A DNA stretch of 64,000 bases from Nocardia abscessus (GTDB lineage: Bacteria > Actinomycetota > Actinomycetes > Mycobacteriales > Mycobacteriaceae), in the NCBI RefSeq assembly GCF_015477775.1, contig NZ_JADLQO010000008.1:62001-126000 (forward strand), given 5' to 3'. Under the pieces are notes generated by a model. The model saw only the letters and a list, made by a program, of their open reading frames with translations. It did not search any database and was not told the DNA's origin. Numbering within the stretch: the first letter of the stretch is position 1; every line of letters starts with the position of its first letter. The translations under genes and the position numbers were made by a program. This document shows positions 45,239-53,387 of this stretch, one piece after another.

Positions 45239-46135
45239 TCAGACTCCTGTCTTGTCGGTGACCGACGTGCGGTCGGTGGTGGTCGAGTCCTCCTGTGGCA
45301 GCAACCGCTCCAGGAGCCCGAGGGCGAAGGTGTACTGTGCGGGGAAGTACCGCTTGAGCAGCCAGACGACGTGCGCGTCCAGCTGGGGGAGCACGTAGAG
45401 CTGCCCGCGGTCGTGTGCGTCCAGGGCCGTGCGCGCGACGCGCTCGGGCGAGAAGCCGGTCCAGCGCATGAGGAAATCGGCCAGCTGCGCCGACTCCTTG
45501 GTGATCCGGCCGTCACGGGCGACGTTCGTGCGCACGAACGTCGGGCACAGCACCGTGACCGCGACGCCGGAGCCGCTCAGCTCGGCGGCCATGGTCTCCG
45601 ACAGCGACAGGACGCCCGCCTTGGACACGTTGTAGGCGGCCATCGAGGGGGCGGCGGCGAATCCGGCGGCCGAGGCGACGTTGATGATGCCGCCGTGCCC
45701 GGCGGCGCGCAGGCGTGGAGCGAAGACCTCGCAGCCGTGCACCACGCCCCACAGGTTGATGCCGAGCGCCCACTGCCAGTCGTCGAAGCCGATGCGGCCC
45801 ACCGGTTTTCCGCCGATGCCGACGCCCGCGTTATTGACGACGAGGCTGACCGGGCGCTCGAACAGCGTTTCGGCGAAGCGGGCCAGCAGCTCCACGTCTT
45901 CGCGCTGTGCCACGTCGCAGCGGAAGGCGTGGGCGGCGCCGGGGTGGGTGCGTTCGATCAGGGCGACGGTCTCGTCGGCGCGCGCCTCGTCGATGTCGGC
46001 GCAGATCACCCGCCCGCCACGGGCCGCGATCTCCAACGCGAACGCCCGGCCGATGCCGCTGCCCGCGCCGGTGACCACGGCTCGCGCGCCGTGCGTGCGC
46101 CGAGTCCGGCCCACCAGCTTGTCCAATCCGAACAT
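45239..46135 (-). CDS. Short-chain dehydrogenase/reductase
   Basis: 298 residues. The cofactor fold is TGAGSGIGRAFALE (about 22-35), NNAG (about 99-102) and the catalytic Ser with YNVSK (about 164-168). The C-terminal part is longer than classical SDRs and hydrophobic, as in SadH-type enzymes of the mycobacterial mymA operon. AAGGTGAG lies 5 nt before the ATG. It starts 1 bp from the esterase gene and 1 bp from the diiron gene. It likely oxidises an alcohol to the ketone used by the monooxygenase. Confidence 0.9.
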   Translation of the reverse strand: MFGLDKLVGRTRRTHGARAVVTGAGSGIGRAFALEIAARGGRVICADIDEARADETVALIERTHPGAAHAFRCDVAQREDVELLARFAETLFERPVSLVVNNAGVGIGGKPVGRIGFDDWQWALGINLWGVVHGCEVFAPRLRAAGHGGIINVASAAGFAAAPSMAAYNVSKAGVLSLSETMAAELSGSGVAVTVLCPTFVRTNVARDGRITKESAQLADFLMRWTGFSPERVARTALDAHDRGQLYVLPQLDAHVVWLLKRYFPAQYTFALGLLERLLPQEDSTTTDRTSVTDKTGV

Positions 46136-46136
46136 C

Positions 46137-47123
46137 TCAACTCACCTTTTCCGTGCCGGAGGTAGCGACCAGCGCCGCGCGCAGGAAGTCGGCGGCGCGG
46201 GCGAGGGCCTGATCGGCCTCGGGCACCACCAGGGGAAGGGCCTGGAAGACGTGCAGTTGCCCCGGCCAGACCTCGAGTTCGCAGCTGCCGCCCGCGCGCC
46301 GGACCATTTCGCACAGCGCTCGCGCGTCGGCGCCGAGCATCTCGGTGCCGCCCACCTGCACCAGGATCGGCGGCAGGGGCAGGCCGTGCGGTACGGACAG
46401 TCGCAGGCGCGGTGCGTCGGCCGGGTGCCCCGTGGTGTAGGACGCGGGCAGCCTGCTCGCCGCGGCGGCGGAGATCAGCGGATCGGTCCGGACGCGTTCC
46501 TGCTCGGCGGCCAGGCTGAGGGTCAGGTCCAGCAGCGGGGAGAACATCGCGACCGCCGCGGGCTGGGGCCGCCGCTGTCGTCCGTTCTCCACGAGCAGGT
46601 CGAGTGCGAGGTGCCCGCCTGCGGAATCGCAGGCGATCACCAGGTCTTCCGCGGCGATGCCACGGCCGAGCAGCCACCGGTAGCCTGCCTCGACGTCGTC
46701 GGCCGCGGCGGGGAACCGGTGTTCGGGCGCGAGGCGGTAGTCGGTGAGGAAGATCGGAAGCCCGGTCTTCGCCGAAAGCCGAGCGGCGAGAGCGCGATGC
46801 GTACGAGCCGAGCAGATCACATAGCCGCTGCCGTGGATGTAGTAGACCGCTCGCGTCCCGAACGGCACGCCGGCCGCCCGCACCCATTCGCCGCGTACCG
46901 CTCCGGACCGGACCTGCGTCACGGACGTCCCGGGTGGAACCGGACCGCCGACGGTCATCAAGGTGGCGATCAGCTTGCGTGCGAACCAGACGCCCGGCGT
47001 GTTCATCGGAACCGCGCAGTTCAGCGGACGCAGGGCGAGTCGAGTGGCCGCCGCGGCCACAGTGGCGCGTGCCGAGGGCGCGGCGGGGACACCGGGTACT
47101 GAGGTCCGCGTTGACCTTGTCAT
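46137..47123 (-). CDS. Alpha/beta-hydrolase esterase, HSL/LipR type
   Basis: 328 residues. Oxyanion motif YYIHGSGYV (in place of HGGG), nucleophile elbow CDSAGGHLAL, and a C-terminal GQLHVFQAL with the catalytic His. It belongs to the hormone-sensitive-lipase group, like LipR in the mymA operon. ATG 47123 has no ribosome site and lies 6 nt after a GATTCT hexamer, so it is probably leaderless; a frame to 47165 would cover the operator. It is the first gene of the operon. Confidence 0.87.
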   Translation of the reverse strand: MTRSTRTSVPGVPAAPSARATVAAAATRLALRPLNCAVPMNTPGVWFARKLIATLMTVGGPVPPGTSVTQVRSGAVRGEWVRAAGVPFGTRAVYYIHGSGYVICSARTHRALAARLSAKTGLPIFLTDYRLAPEHRFPAAADDVEAGYRWLLGRGIAAEDLVIACDSAGGHLALDLLVENGRQRRPQPAAVAMFSPLLDLTLSLAAEQERVRTDPLISAAAASRLPASYTTGHPADAPRLRLSVPHGLPLPPILVQVGGTEMLGADARALCEMVRRAGGSCELEVWPGQLHVFQALPLVVPEADQALARAADFLRAALVATSGTEKVS

Positions 47124-47129
47124 GCGTTC

Positions 47130-47168
47130 AGAATCAGTCAACAATGTGCCAGTTGTCAATGGCACATT
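47130..47168 (-). promoter_or_regulatory. Operator-promoter of the oxidative operon
   Basis: AATGTGCCA (47143-47151) and TGGCACATT (47160-47168) are perfect 9-bp arms with an 8-bp spacer. TTGACA on the minus strand (47160-47155) and GATTCT (47135-47130) are 19 bp apart, an over-long spacer as in MerR-type promoters. The dyad is centred on the -35, not on the spacer, so the regulator class is not settled. Confidence 0.6.
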
Positions 47169-47250
47169 TCTAAGAGGCTGATTGGGTGCGCCTGTGTCCG
47201 CACACCATCAAGCCGCCTGAACGGGGGAAACTCCGGTCGTACAGTGACGT

Positions 47251-47832
47251 GTGGCGACTTTGGACGACGACGGGATCGCTGCCGCGACCGTGGGCGATTT
47301 GCGGCCGTACGCGGTCAAGGTGGTTCTCGAGGAATACAACCCTGCGTGGCCGAACTGGTACGCCGAAGAGGAAGCCGTCATTCGCGCGGCGCTAGGGGCA
47401 GCGGTTCTGCGGATCGAGCACACCGGCTCCACGTCGGTGCCCGGTCTCGCGGCCAAGCCGTTGATCGACATTCTGCTGCTGGTTGCGGACACCGCCGACG
47501 AGGCGGCCTACGTTCCGGCTCTCGAGGCTGCCGGGTACGCGTTGCGGATCCGGCAGCCCGACTGGTATCAGCATCGCTGTCTCGTCCGCCGGGTGGACAC
47601 CGGTGCCACGCGGGACGTGAACCTGCACGTGCTCTCGCCGGAGTCGGGCGCGCCGGAGATCGAGCGGATTCTGGCCTTCCGCGACCGGCTGCGCACCGAC
47701 GACAGCGACCGCGAGTACTACGAGCGGATCAAACGTCAGCTCGCGCAACGTGACTGGAAGTTCGTCCAGCATTACGCCAACGCCAAGAGCGCGGTCATCG
47801 AGGAAATCCTCGGCCGGGCGCAGTCCGGCTGA
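47251..47832 (+). CDS. GrpB-family nucleotidyltransferase-fold protein
   Basis: 193 residues of the GrpB (UPF0157) family. VVLEEYNPAWPNWYAEEE, then the core IEHTGSTSVPGLAAKPLIDILLLV (about 56-79) and RDVNLHVL are the family blocks. The fold is nucleotidyltransferase-like; the cellular reaction is not established. GTG 47251 lies 5 nt after TACAGT, a leaderless layout. Confidence 0.88.
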   Translation: MATLDDDGIAAATVGDLRPYAVKVVLEEYNPAWPNWYAEEEAVIRAALGAAVLRIEHTGSTSVPGLAAKPLIDILLLVADTADEAAYVPALEAAGYALRIRQPDWYQHRCLVRRVDTGATRDVNLHVLSPESGAPEIERILAFRDRLRTDDSDREYYERIKRQLAQRDWKFVQHYANAKSAVIEEILGRAQSG

Positions 47833-47889
47833 CGGTCACGACGCGCGCCCCGCGCGGGCGCGGATGTTGCTGTCGCCGAGGTGTTTTCG

Positions 47890-48840
47890 TCAGTACCCGC
47901 GCGCGGGATCGATCGGCGCCAGCAGCTCCGCTCCGTCGAGGAATCGTTTCACGTTCGCCTCGACGTGATCGGCGAAGGCCGCGAGCCGCAGCTGCGGCGG
48001 GTTCGAATCATGCGGTGTGACAATGGCGTTCGGCAGCTTCCAGAGCGGGTGCCCCGCCGGGAGCGGCTCGGGGTCGGTGACGTCGAGCGCGGCGCCGCCT
48101 ATCGCGCCGGAGGACAGCGCCGCCACCAGCGCGTCGGTGTCGACGAGGCTGCCGCGCGCGACGTTGACGATCCACGAGGACGGCTTGAGTCGCGCGAGTT
48201 CGTCCGCACCGACGAGTTTCCTGGTGGCTGGCGTGGCGGGCGCGGCGATGACCACGTGATCGGTGTGCGGCCAGATCCGGCCGAGACGATCGGCGGAAAT
48301 CGTCTCGACCGACGACGGAATGCCCGGGCCGGTGACCGGTCGCCCGCTGCGGTTGACCGCGATGATGTGCGCGCCGAGCGGGATCAGCATCGGGATCAGC
48401 GCTCGGCCGATGCCGCCCGCGCCGACGATCGTCACCGTCTTGCCGCGCAGCGTGCCGACGTGTGGGAAGAAGTCCTGTTGCCGCCAGTCCGTCGCGCGCA
48501 GGTGCTCGGGCAGGTATCGGACGCCCGCGAGCAGCAGCATGAGCGCGTGCTCGGCCACGCTCGCCGCGAAAGCGCCTGCGGCCGAGGTGAACCGGACACG
48601 GGGATGCCGGGCGATGATGCCCGCGGTGAACCAGTCCTCGACGCCCGCGGCCGGCAGCTGCACCCACTCCACGCGGGCGGGCAAGTCGTCCGGGAACTCG
48701 TCGGTGCCACCGACCCAGATCAGCCCCTGCGCCTCGTCGAGGCCGGAGACCACGGCGCCCGCCTCCAGCACGGCCTTCTCCACCAGGGTGGGAGGAGGGT
48801 CGGTGGGGCCGATCGCGATGGATGCTGCCGGTCGGTTCAT
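47890..48840 (-). CDS. D-isomer-specific 2-hydroxyacid dehydrogenase
   Basis: 316 residues. The NAD fold is VTIVGAGGIGRALIPML (about 136-152), with Arg in NVARGSLVDTDAL and the catalytic Glu/His region at DPEPLPAGHPLW and TPHDSN. It resembles phosphoglycerate- or glyoxylate-type dehydrogenases; the substrate is not assignable. A strong AAGGAGG lies 7 nt before the ATG. Confidence 0.9.
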   Translation of the reverse strand: MNRPAASIAIGPTDPPPTLVEKAVLEAGAVVSGLDEAQGLIWVGGTDEFPDDLPARVEWVQLPAAGVEDWFTAGIIARHPRVRFTSAAGAFAASVAEHALMLLLAGVRYLPEHLRATDWRQQDFFPHVGTLRGKTVTIVGAGGIGRALIPMLIPLGAHIIAVNRSGRPVTGPGIPSSVETISADRLGRIWPHTDHVVIAAPATPATRKLVGADELARLKPSSWIVNVARGSLVDTDALVAALSSGAIGGAALDVTDPEPLPAGHPLWKLPNAIVTPHDSNPPQLRLAAFADHVEANVKRFLDGAELLAPIDPARGY

Positions 48841-48952
48841 GGACGGACCTCCTTCGGAGCAGTAGGACGTGGTCGCGAGCGGGACGGACGTTGCGACCGT
48901 AGCACCGCCGGGCGTGCGACAACCGGTCGCGGGACACCGGTCCGGCGCGGTG

Positions 48953-49930
48953 CTAGGCCTCGCGCCGATCGGTCTGCTCCTCGTCGAGCTCCACGTCCAC
49001 TTTGTCCCGCTCGGCCCACTCCAGGAGAGGATCCAGGTGGAACACCGCGTCGTCCATGCCCGCGTGCAGATCGCCGAGTTCGGCGAAGCGAGCGGGAACG
49101 GTGGACATGGTGAAATCGCGCGGATCGATGTCGGGAATTTCGTCCCAGCGTACCGGGGTGGAGACCGTGGCGGACGGGACGCCGCGCACGGAGTAGGCGG
49201 CGGCGATGGTGTGGTCGCGGGCGTTCTGGTTGTAGTCGACGAACAGCAGCTTCGGATCGCGGTCGCGGCGCCACCAGGTGGTGGTCACGTCCTCGGGGGC
49301 GCGGCGCTCGACTTCACGGGCGAAGGCGAGCGCCGCGCGGCGCACATCCTGGAAACCTCGGTCCGGCGCGATCCGCACGTACACGTGCAGGCCCTTGCCG
49401 CCGGAGGTCTTCGGCCATCCGACGGCGCCGATCTCGTCGAGCACCTCGTGCACCACTCCGGCGACGCGCTGCACCCGCGACCACGGGCAATCCGGCATCG
49501 GGTCGAGGTCGATGCGCCACTCGTCGGGGCGCTCGGTGTCGGCGGCGCGGGAATTCCACGGATGGAACTCGACCGTCGACATCTGCACCGCCCAGACGAC
49601 GTCGGCGAGCTTCTCGACGCACAGCTCGTCGGCGTGCCTGCCGTAGCGCGGAAAGTACACCCGCACAGTGGGAATCCAGTCCGGCGCGCCCGCGGGAAGC
49701 CGCTTCTGGTGCACCTTGTCGCCCGCGAGTCCTTTGGGGAACCGGTGCAGCATGCAGGGCCGGTTGCGCAGCGCGTTGACGATGCCGTCGCCGACGCTCA
49801 GGTAGTACTGCACCAAGTCGAGCTTGGTCGCGCCGGTCTCCGGGAAGTAGACCCGGTCCGGATTGGAGATACGGATCGTGTGGTCGTCGACCTCGAGTTC
49901 GATCGCCGACCCCGCGGATTTGCTTGCCAC
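48953..49930 (-). CDS. Stand-alone LigD-type polymerase (primase-polymerase) domain protein
   Basis: 325 residues, all polymerase domain, with no ligase or nuclease part. ISNPDRVYFPETGATKLDLVQYY is the family opening, EWRIDLDPMP holds the metal-binding DxD and KTSGGKGLHVYVRI the nucleotide-binding block. Stand-alone members resemble mycobacterial PolD/PrimC polymerases of NHEJ or repair. GTG 49930 follows TAAGGT by 6 nt (leaderless layout). No Ku gene lies in the window. Confidence 0.9.
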   Translation of the reverse strand: MASKSAGSAIELEVDDHTIRISNPDRVYFPETGATKLDLVQYYLSVGDGIVNALRNRPCMLHRFPKGLAGDKVHQKRLPAGAPDWIPTVRVYFPRYGRHADELCVEKLADVVWAVQMSTVEFHPWNSRAADTERPDEWRIDLDPMPDCPWSRVQRVAGVVHEVLDEIGAVGWPKTSGGKGLHVYVRIAPDRGFQDVRRAALAFAREVERRAPEDVTTTWWRRDRDPKLLFVDYNQNARDHTIAAAYSVRGVPSATVSTPVRWDEIPDIDPRDFTMSTVPARFAELGDLHAGMDDAVFHLDPLLEWAERDKVDVELDEEQTDRREA

Positions 49931-50053
49931 GAATCGACCTTAATAGGCGGAGCCGGACGGGGGCGGCCCGAAGCGCCAGGAGGCGCAGCGCGGCGATGGC
50001 GAGGCATTCCCACAGCGGGCGCCTCGGGCCGGTTCCGGTCGTCGCACCGCTCT

Positions 50054-50065
50054 GGTATGCATACC
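50054..50065. promoter_or_regulatory. Palindromic operator at the toxin-antitoxin promoter
   Basis: GGTATGCATACC is a perfect 12-bp palindrome 3 bp before the antitoxin ATG. TATGCA inside it may be the -10. This is the expected place for autorepression by the antitoxin. Confidence 0.65.
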
Positions 50066-50068
50066 AAT

Positions 50069-50308
50069 ATGAGCAAGGCGACGCGCGTGACCGTCACGCT
50101 GGATCCGCAGGTGGCCGAGTGGGCCAGGGAGGTCGCCGACCGCCAGAACCGCAGTCTGTCGGCGGTGATCAACGCCGCGCTGCGCACCACGCTCGTGCAC
50201 GACAGCCTGACGGCGCTGGCCATCGACGACGCGGCCGAGCTGGCCGCCGCCTACGACGACGTCACGCTCACCCAGGCCGCCGAAGACGACGCCAGCGGCG
50301 CCGCATGA
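50069..50308 (+). CDS. Ribbon-helix-helix-type antitoxin
   Basis: 79 residues. KATRVTVTLDPQVAEWAREVADRQNRSLSAVINAAL (about 3-38) is a classical RHH DNA-binding domain, and the C-terminal acidic stretch is the likely toxin-binding tail. The start at ATG 50069 is chosen because the palindrome precedes it; ATG 50057 would put it inside the gene. It overlaps the toxin gene in an ATGA. Confidence 0.82.
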   Translation: MSKATRVTVTLDPQVAEWAREVADRQNRSLSAVINAALRTTLVHDSLTALAIDDAAELAAAYDDVTLTQAAEDDASGAA

Positions 50309-50613
50309 GACGCGGTGAGATCTGGCGCTACGCCCCCACGCTCAGCGACGGCACCCCTTTCCCGCGACGCATGACGGTCGTGCTGGTGTCCGACTCGGCG
50401 GTGATCACCTCGCGCTATCGCTGGCTGCAAGTCGTCCCGCTGCGCGACGCCGACCCCGGCCACGTGCTGGCCACCCACACCGAGCACGGCTGGGCTGACA
50501 CCCTGAAACTGCACCGCGCCTACCGACCCTGGCTCACCGAACACCTCGGTGTGCTCACCCAGGCCGAGACGGAATCCCTCGACGCGCGCTTGCGGGCGAC
50601 GCTGAGTCTTTGA
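50305..50613 (+). CDS. PemK/MazF-like toxin
   Basis: 102 residues. MRRGEIWRYAP, then RRMTVVLVSDSAV and RWLQVVPL follow the MazF/PemK beta-barrel pattern. Family members cleave mRNA or tRNA at short sequences. Overlap with the RHH antitoxin (ATGA) and the palindrome upstream support a type II system. Similarity is visible only in part, so activity is inferred. Confidence 0.75.
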   Translation: MRRGEIWRYAPTLSDGTPFPRRMTVVLVSDSAVITSRYRWLQVVPLRDADPGHVLATHTEHGWADTLKLHRAYRPWLTEHLGVLTQAETESLDARLRATLSL

Positions 50614-50986
50614 TTGCAGCGCTGCTTGTATCGCCGGCGCCTGCGGCGCTGGGCCGCGAACGGCGCATGCTCGGTCTCGCTTCGCTCGAAACCAGCGGCT
50701 GAGCTGGTGTGGTGCGTAGGCGGTGAGCCTCGCGGCCTGTTTTTTGCCATCGTCAGGGCGGGGTGGGGTCGGCACTTGTGCTTCGTCACGGAATTTCGAT
50801 TACTTGGACGTCCATGGTGGGCGAAGCGCGCGCAAACCTCGCTTGTCGCTTCGTTCGAGACTTGCGGCTGGGAGGAGGTGGGGGACTCGTCGCAGGCACA
50901 CCCGATGGACGCCGGTGAGCGTGTTCGACGGTGCGGTGCAACATGTCTGGGGCAGGAGACCGGCCCGCGTCTGCCGAGGGTCGTCG
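50614..50986. repeat. 373-bp non-coding segment with diverged repeat pair
   Basis: No gene seen. A 25-bp unit occurs twice in the same orientation, at 50677-50701 and 50846-50870, 21 of 25 bases alike (TCGCTTCG core, GCGGCTG end). A weak hairpin before TTTTTT at 50726-50745 may end the toxin-antitoxin transcript. The segment looks like a dispersed intergenic repeat. Confidence 0.45.
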
Positions 50987-53119
50987 TTATGTCGGGGTGG
51001 CCAGGGCGAACGGCAGGATGGCGTCGGCTCCGGCCGCGCGGAGCGCGTGGGCGGCTACGGTGAAGGTCCAGCCGGTGTCGGTGACGGTGTCCACGAGCAG
51101 GATCGGACCGGACACCTGGGTGAGGTCGGGGATCTCCCACGAGTCGAACAGTCCGGCGACGCGATGCGCGGAATTGGCCGCGGAGACCGGCGGCCTGCCC
51201 GGGCGAGTGCGCAGCGTGCCGAGGTCGTGCAGACGGCCGACCTCGGCGAGCCGGGCGGCGAGGGTGGCGGTGAGCACGGGGTAGCGCGGGGATTCCATCG
51301 CGAGCACCGAGGTCGGGCGCGCGGCCCAGTCCCATTCCCGCAGAACGGCGATGCAGGCGTCGAAGACGGCGTCGGGCACCGGGTCGTCCGGCCCGTCGAG
51401 CAGCACTCGCAGCCGCTGCCCCCAGCCGAGGTCGGTCAGCCTGCCGAGCACGCGACCGGTCTCGGCGCCGCTGGTGATCTTGCCGGACAGCGGGATTCCG
51501 AGCTTGGCCATGCCGGTGGGCCACTGCTTGCGCGGTGCGAGATCGATGCCGGGGCGGTCGAGCCGGGCTTTGGTCGCGGCGACCGCTTCGGCGGCCACGG
51601 TGCGGTCGGGGCGGCTGCCGGTGCAGTTGTCGCAGCGGCCGCACCCGGGTGAATCGGCGGATCCCGCGGAAAGGCCAGGGTCGTCGAGCTGGCGGCGCAG
51701 GAACTCCATGCGGCAGTCGGCGGTCGACTGGTAGTCGATCATGGCCTGCTGCTCGGCCTCGCGCGCGATGGACAGCCGCTCGTAGCGCTCGGTGTCGTAG
51801 GTCCACGGCTCGCCGGTGGCGATCCAGCCGCCGCGCACGCGGCGTACCGCGCCGTCCACGTCGAGCACCTTCAGCACCATTTCCAGCCGGGAGCGGTTCA
51901 GTTCCACCAGCGGCTCCAAGGCCGCGGTGGACAGCGCGCGGTCGGAGTCCAGCGCATCGAGCACGGCACGCACGATGTGCTCACGCGGGAAGGCGACGGA
52001 GGCGAAGTAGCTCCAGATCCGGGCGTCCTCGGGGCCGGGCAGCAGGACCACCTCGGCCCGGTCCGTGCCGCGCCCGGCGCGCCCCACCTGCTGGTAGTAG
52101 GCGATGGGCGAGGAGGGCGCGCCGACGTGCACCACGAACCCGAGATCGGGTTTGTCGAATCCCATGCCGAGCGCGGAGGTGGCGATGAGCGCCTTCACCT
52201 CGTTGTTCAGCAGCGCCGCCTCCAGCGCCTCGCGTTCGGTGGGGTCGGTCTGGCCCGTGTAGGCGGCGACGGTGTGGCCGTGGGAGTTCAGCACGTCGGC
52301 CAGATCGTGCGCGGCGGCGACGGTGAGGGTGTAGACGATGCCCGAGCCGGGCAGCCGGCGCAGGTGGCCGCTGAGCCAGGCGGTGCGTTCCACGGCGTCG
52401 TCGAAGCGGACGACCGACAGGTGCAGCGACTCGCGGTCCAGCGTGCCGCGCAGTACCAAGGTGTCGGTGCCGATCTGGGTGGCGACGTCGGTGACCACCC
52501 GGTCGTTGGCGGTCGCGGTGGTGGCCAGCACCGGGACGTCGGAGCCGAGGTCGGCGATCAGCGTCCGGATGCGCCGGTAGTCCGGCCGGAAGTCGTGTCC
52601 CCAGTCCGACACGCAGTGCGCTTCATCGATCACCACCAGTCCGGCGTCGGCCGCGAGCCGGGGCAGCACCTGGTCCCGGAAGTCCGGGTTGTTCAGCCGT
52701 TCCGGGCTGACCAGCAGGACGTCGACCGCGCCCGCCGCGACCTGTGCGTGGATCTCGTCCCACTCGGTGACGTTGCCCGAGTTGATGGTGGCGGCCACCA
52801 CCCCCGCACGCTGCGCCGCCGCCACCTGGTTGCGCATCAGCGCGAGCAGCGGCGACACGATCACCGTCGGCCCGCGCCCGGCCCCGCGCAGCAGCTTGGC
52901 GGCGATGAAGTACACCGCCGACTTGCCCCAGCCGGTGCGCTGCACGACCAGCGCCCTGCGCCGCCGGACGACGAGCGCCTCGATGGCGGTCCACTGGTCC
53001 TCGCGCAGCGCGGCGCCGGCCCCGGCCAGTTCGCGCAACAGCTGTTCGGCGTGCTCGCGCAGATCGGGGGCCGTGAGGTCGATCGAGGACGCGCCGGTGG
53101 CCGTGGTCATGCGCTCCAT
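50987..53119 (-). CDS. RecQ-like DNA helicase, RqlH type, with C-terminal phosphoribosyltransferase-like domain
   Basis: 710 residues. SF2 motifs: Walker A RTGWGKSA (61-68), DEAH (165-168), TATAND, and motif VI QQVGRAGRG. A four-Cys zinc module follows (DCRMEF ... CGRCDNC). The last 40 residues carry a PRPP-loop-like block ILLVDTVTDTGWTF. Mycobacterial RqlH has the same order, a 3'-5' DNA translocase and helicase. ATG 53110 is an alternative start. It lies near the LigD-type polymerase, so both may serve repair, but they are not in one operon. Confidence 0.88.
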   Translation of the reverse strand: MERMTTATGASSIDLTAPDLREHAEQLLRELAGAGAALREDQWTAIEALVVRRRRALVVQRTGWGKSAVYFIAAKLLRGAGRGPTVIVSPLLALMRNQVAAAQRAGVVAATINSGNVTEWDEIHAQVAAGAVDVLLVSPERLNNPDFRDQVLPRLAADAGLVVIDEAHCVSDWGHDFRPDYRRIRTLIADLGSDVPVLATTATANDRVVTDVATQIGTDTLVLRGTLDRESLHLSVVRFDDAVERTAWLSGHLRRLPGSGIVYTLTVAAAHDLADVLNSHGHTVAAYTGQTDPTEREALEAALLNNEVKALIATSALGMGFDKPDLGFVVHVGAPSSPIAYYQQVGRAGRGTDRAEVVLLPGPEDARIWSYFASVAFPREHIVRAVLDALDSDRALSTAALEPLVELNRSRLEMVLKVLDVDGAVRRVRGGWIATGEPWTYDTERYERLSIAREAEQQAMIDYQSTADCRMEFLRRQLDDPGLSAGSADSPGCGRCDNCTGSRPDRTVAAEAVAATKARLDRPGIDLAPRKQWPTGMAKLGIPLSGKITSGAETGRVLGRLTDLGWGQRLRVLLDGPDDPVPDAVFDACIAVLREWDWAARPTSVLAMESPRYPVLTATLAARLAEVGRLHDLGTLRTRPGRPPVSAANSAHRVAGLFDSWEIPDLTQVSGPILLVDTVTDTGWTFTVAAHALRAAGADAILPFALATPT

Positions 53120-53387
53120 CGTGCCCGACGGCGCCGACAGGTGAGCCCGCGCCCGACCGTTGCTGTGCGGCCGGACGTACCTGCCAGTGGTCCGGTGAGG
53201 GCGGCGCCCGTTCCGACTGCCGCCGGCCGAGCGAACATCGAGTCGGCGCTAGGGGCGAGGCAGTCACGCCGACCGGGAACGGGGCGTATGCGCGAGCAAC
53301 CCCGATTGCGGCGCTCGATAAGCGGCCAATGTGACGTTCGGGCGGCGCGCATGCGGGCCAATCGCGCGGCCAGGACGACGGTCGTGC

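Noticed and set aside
50614..51063. Plus-strand frame after the toxin gene
   Set aside because: It runs into the helicase 3' end, has no ribosome site, and its sequence looks like translated intergenic repeat.
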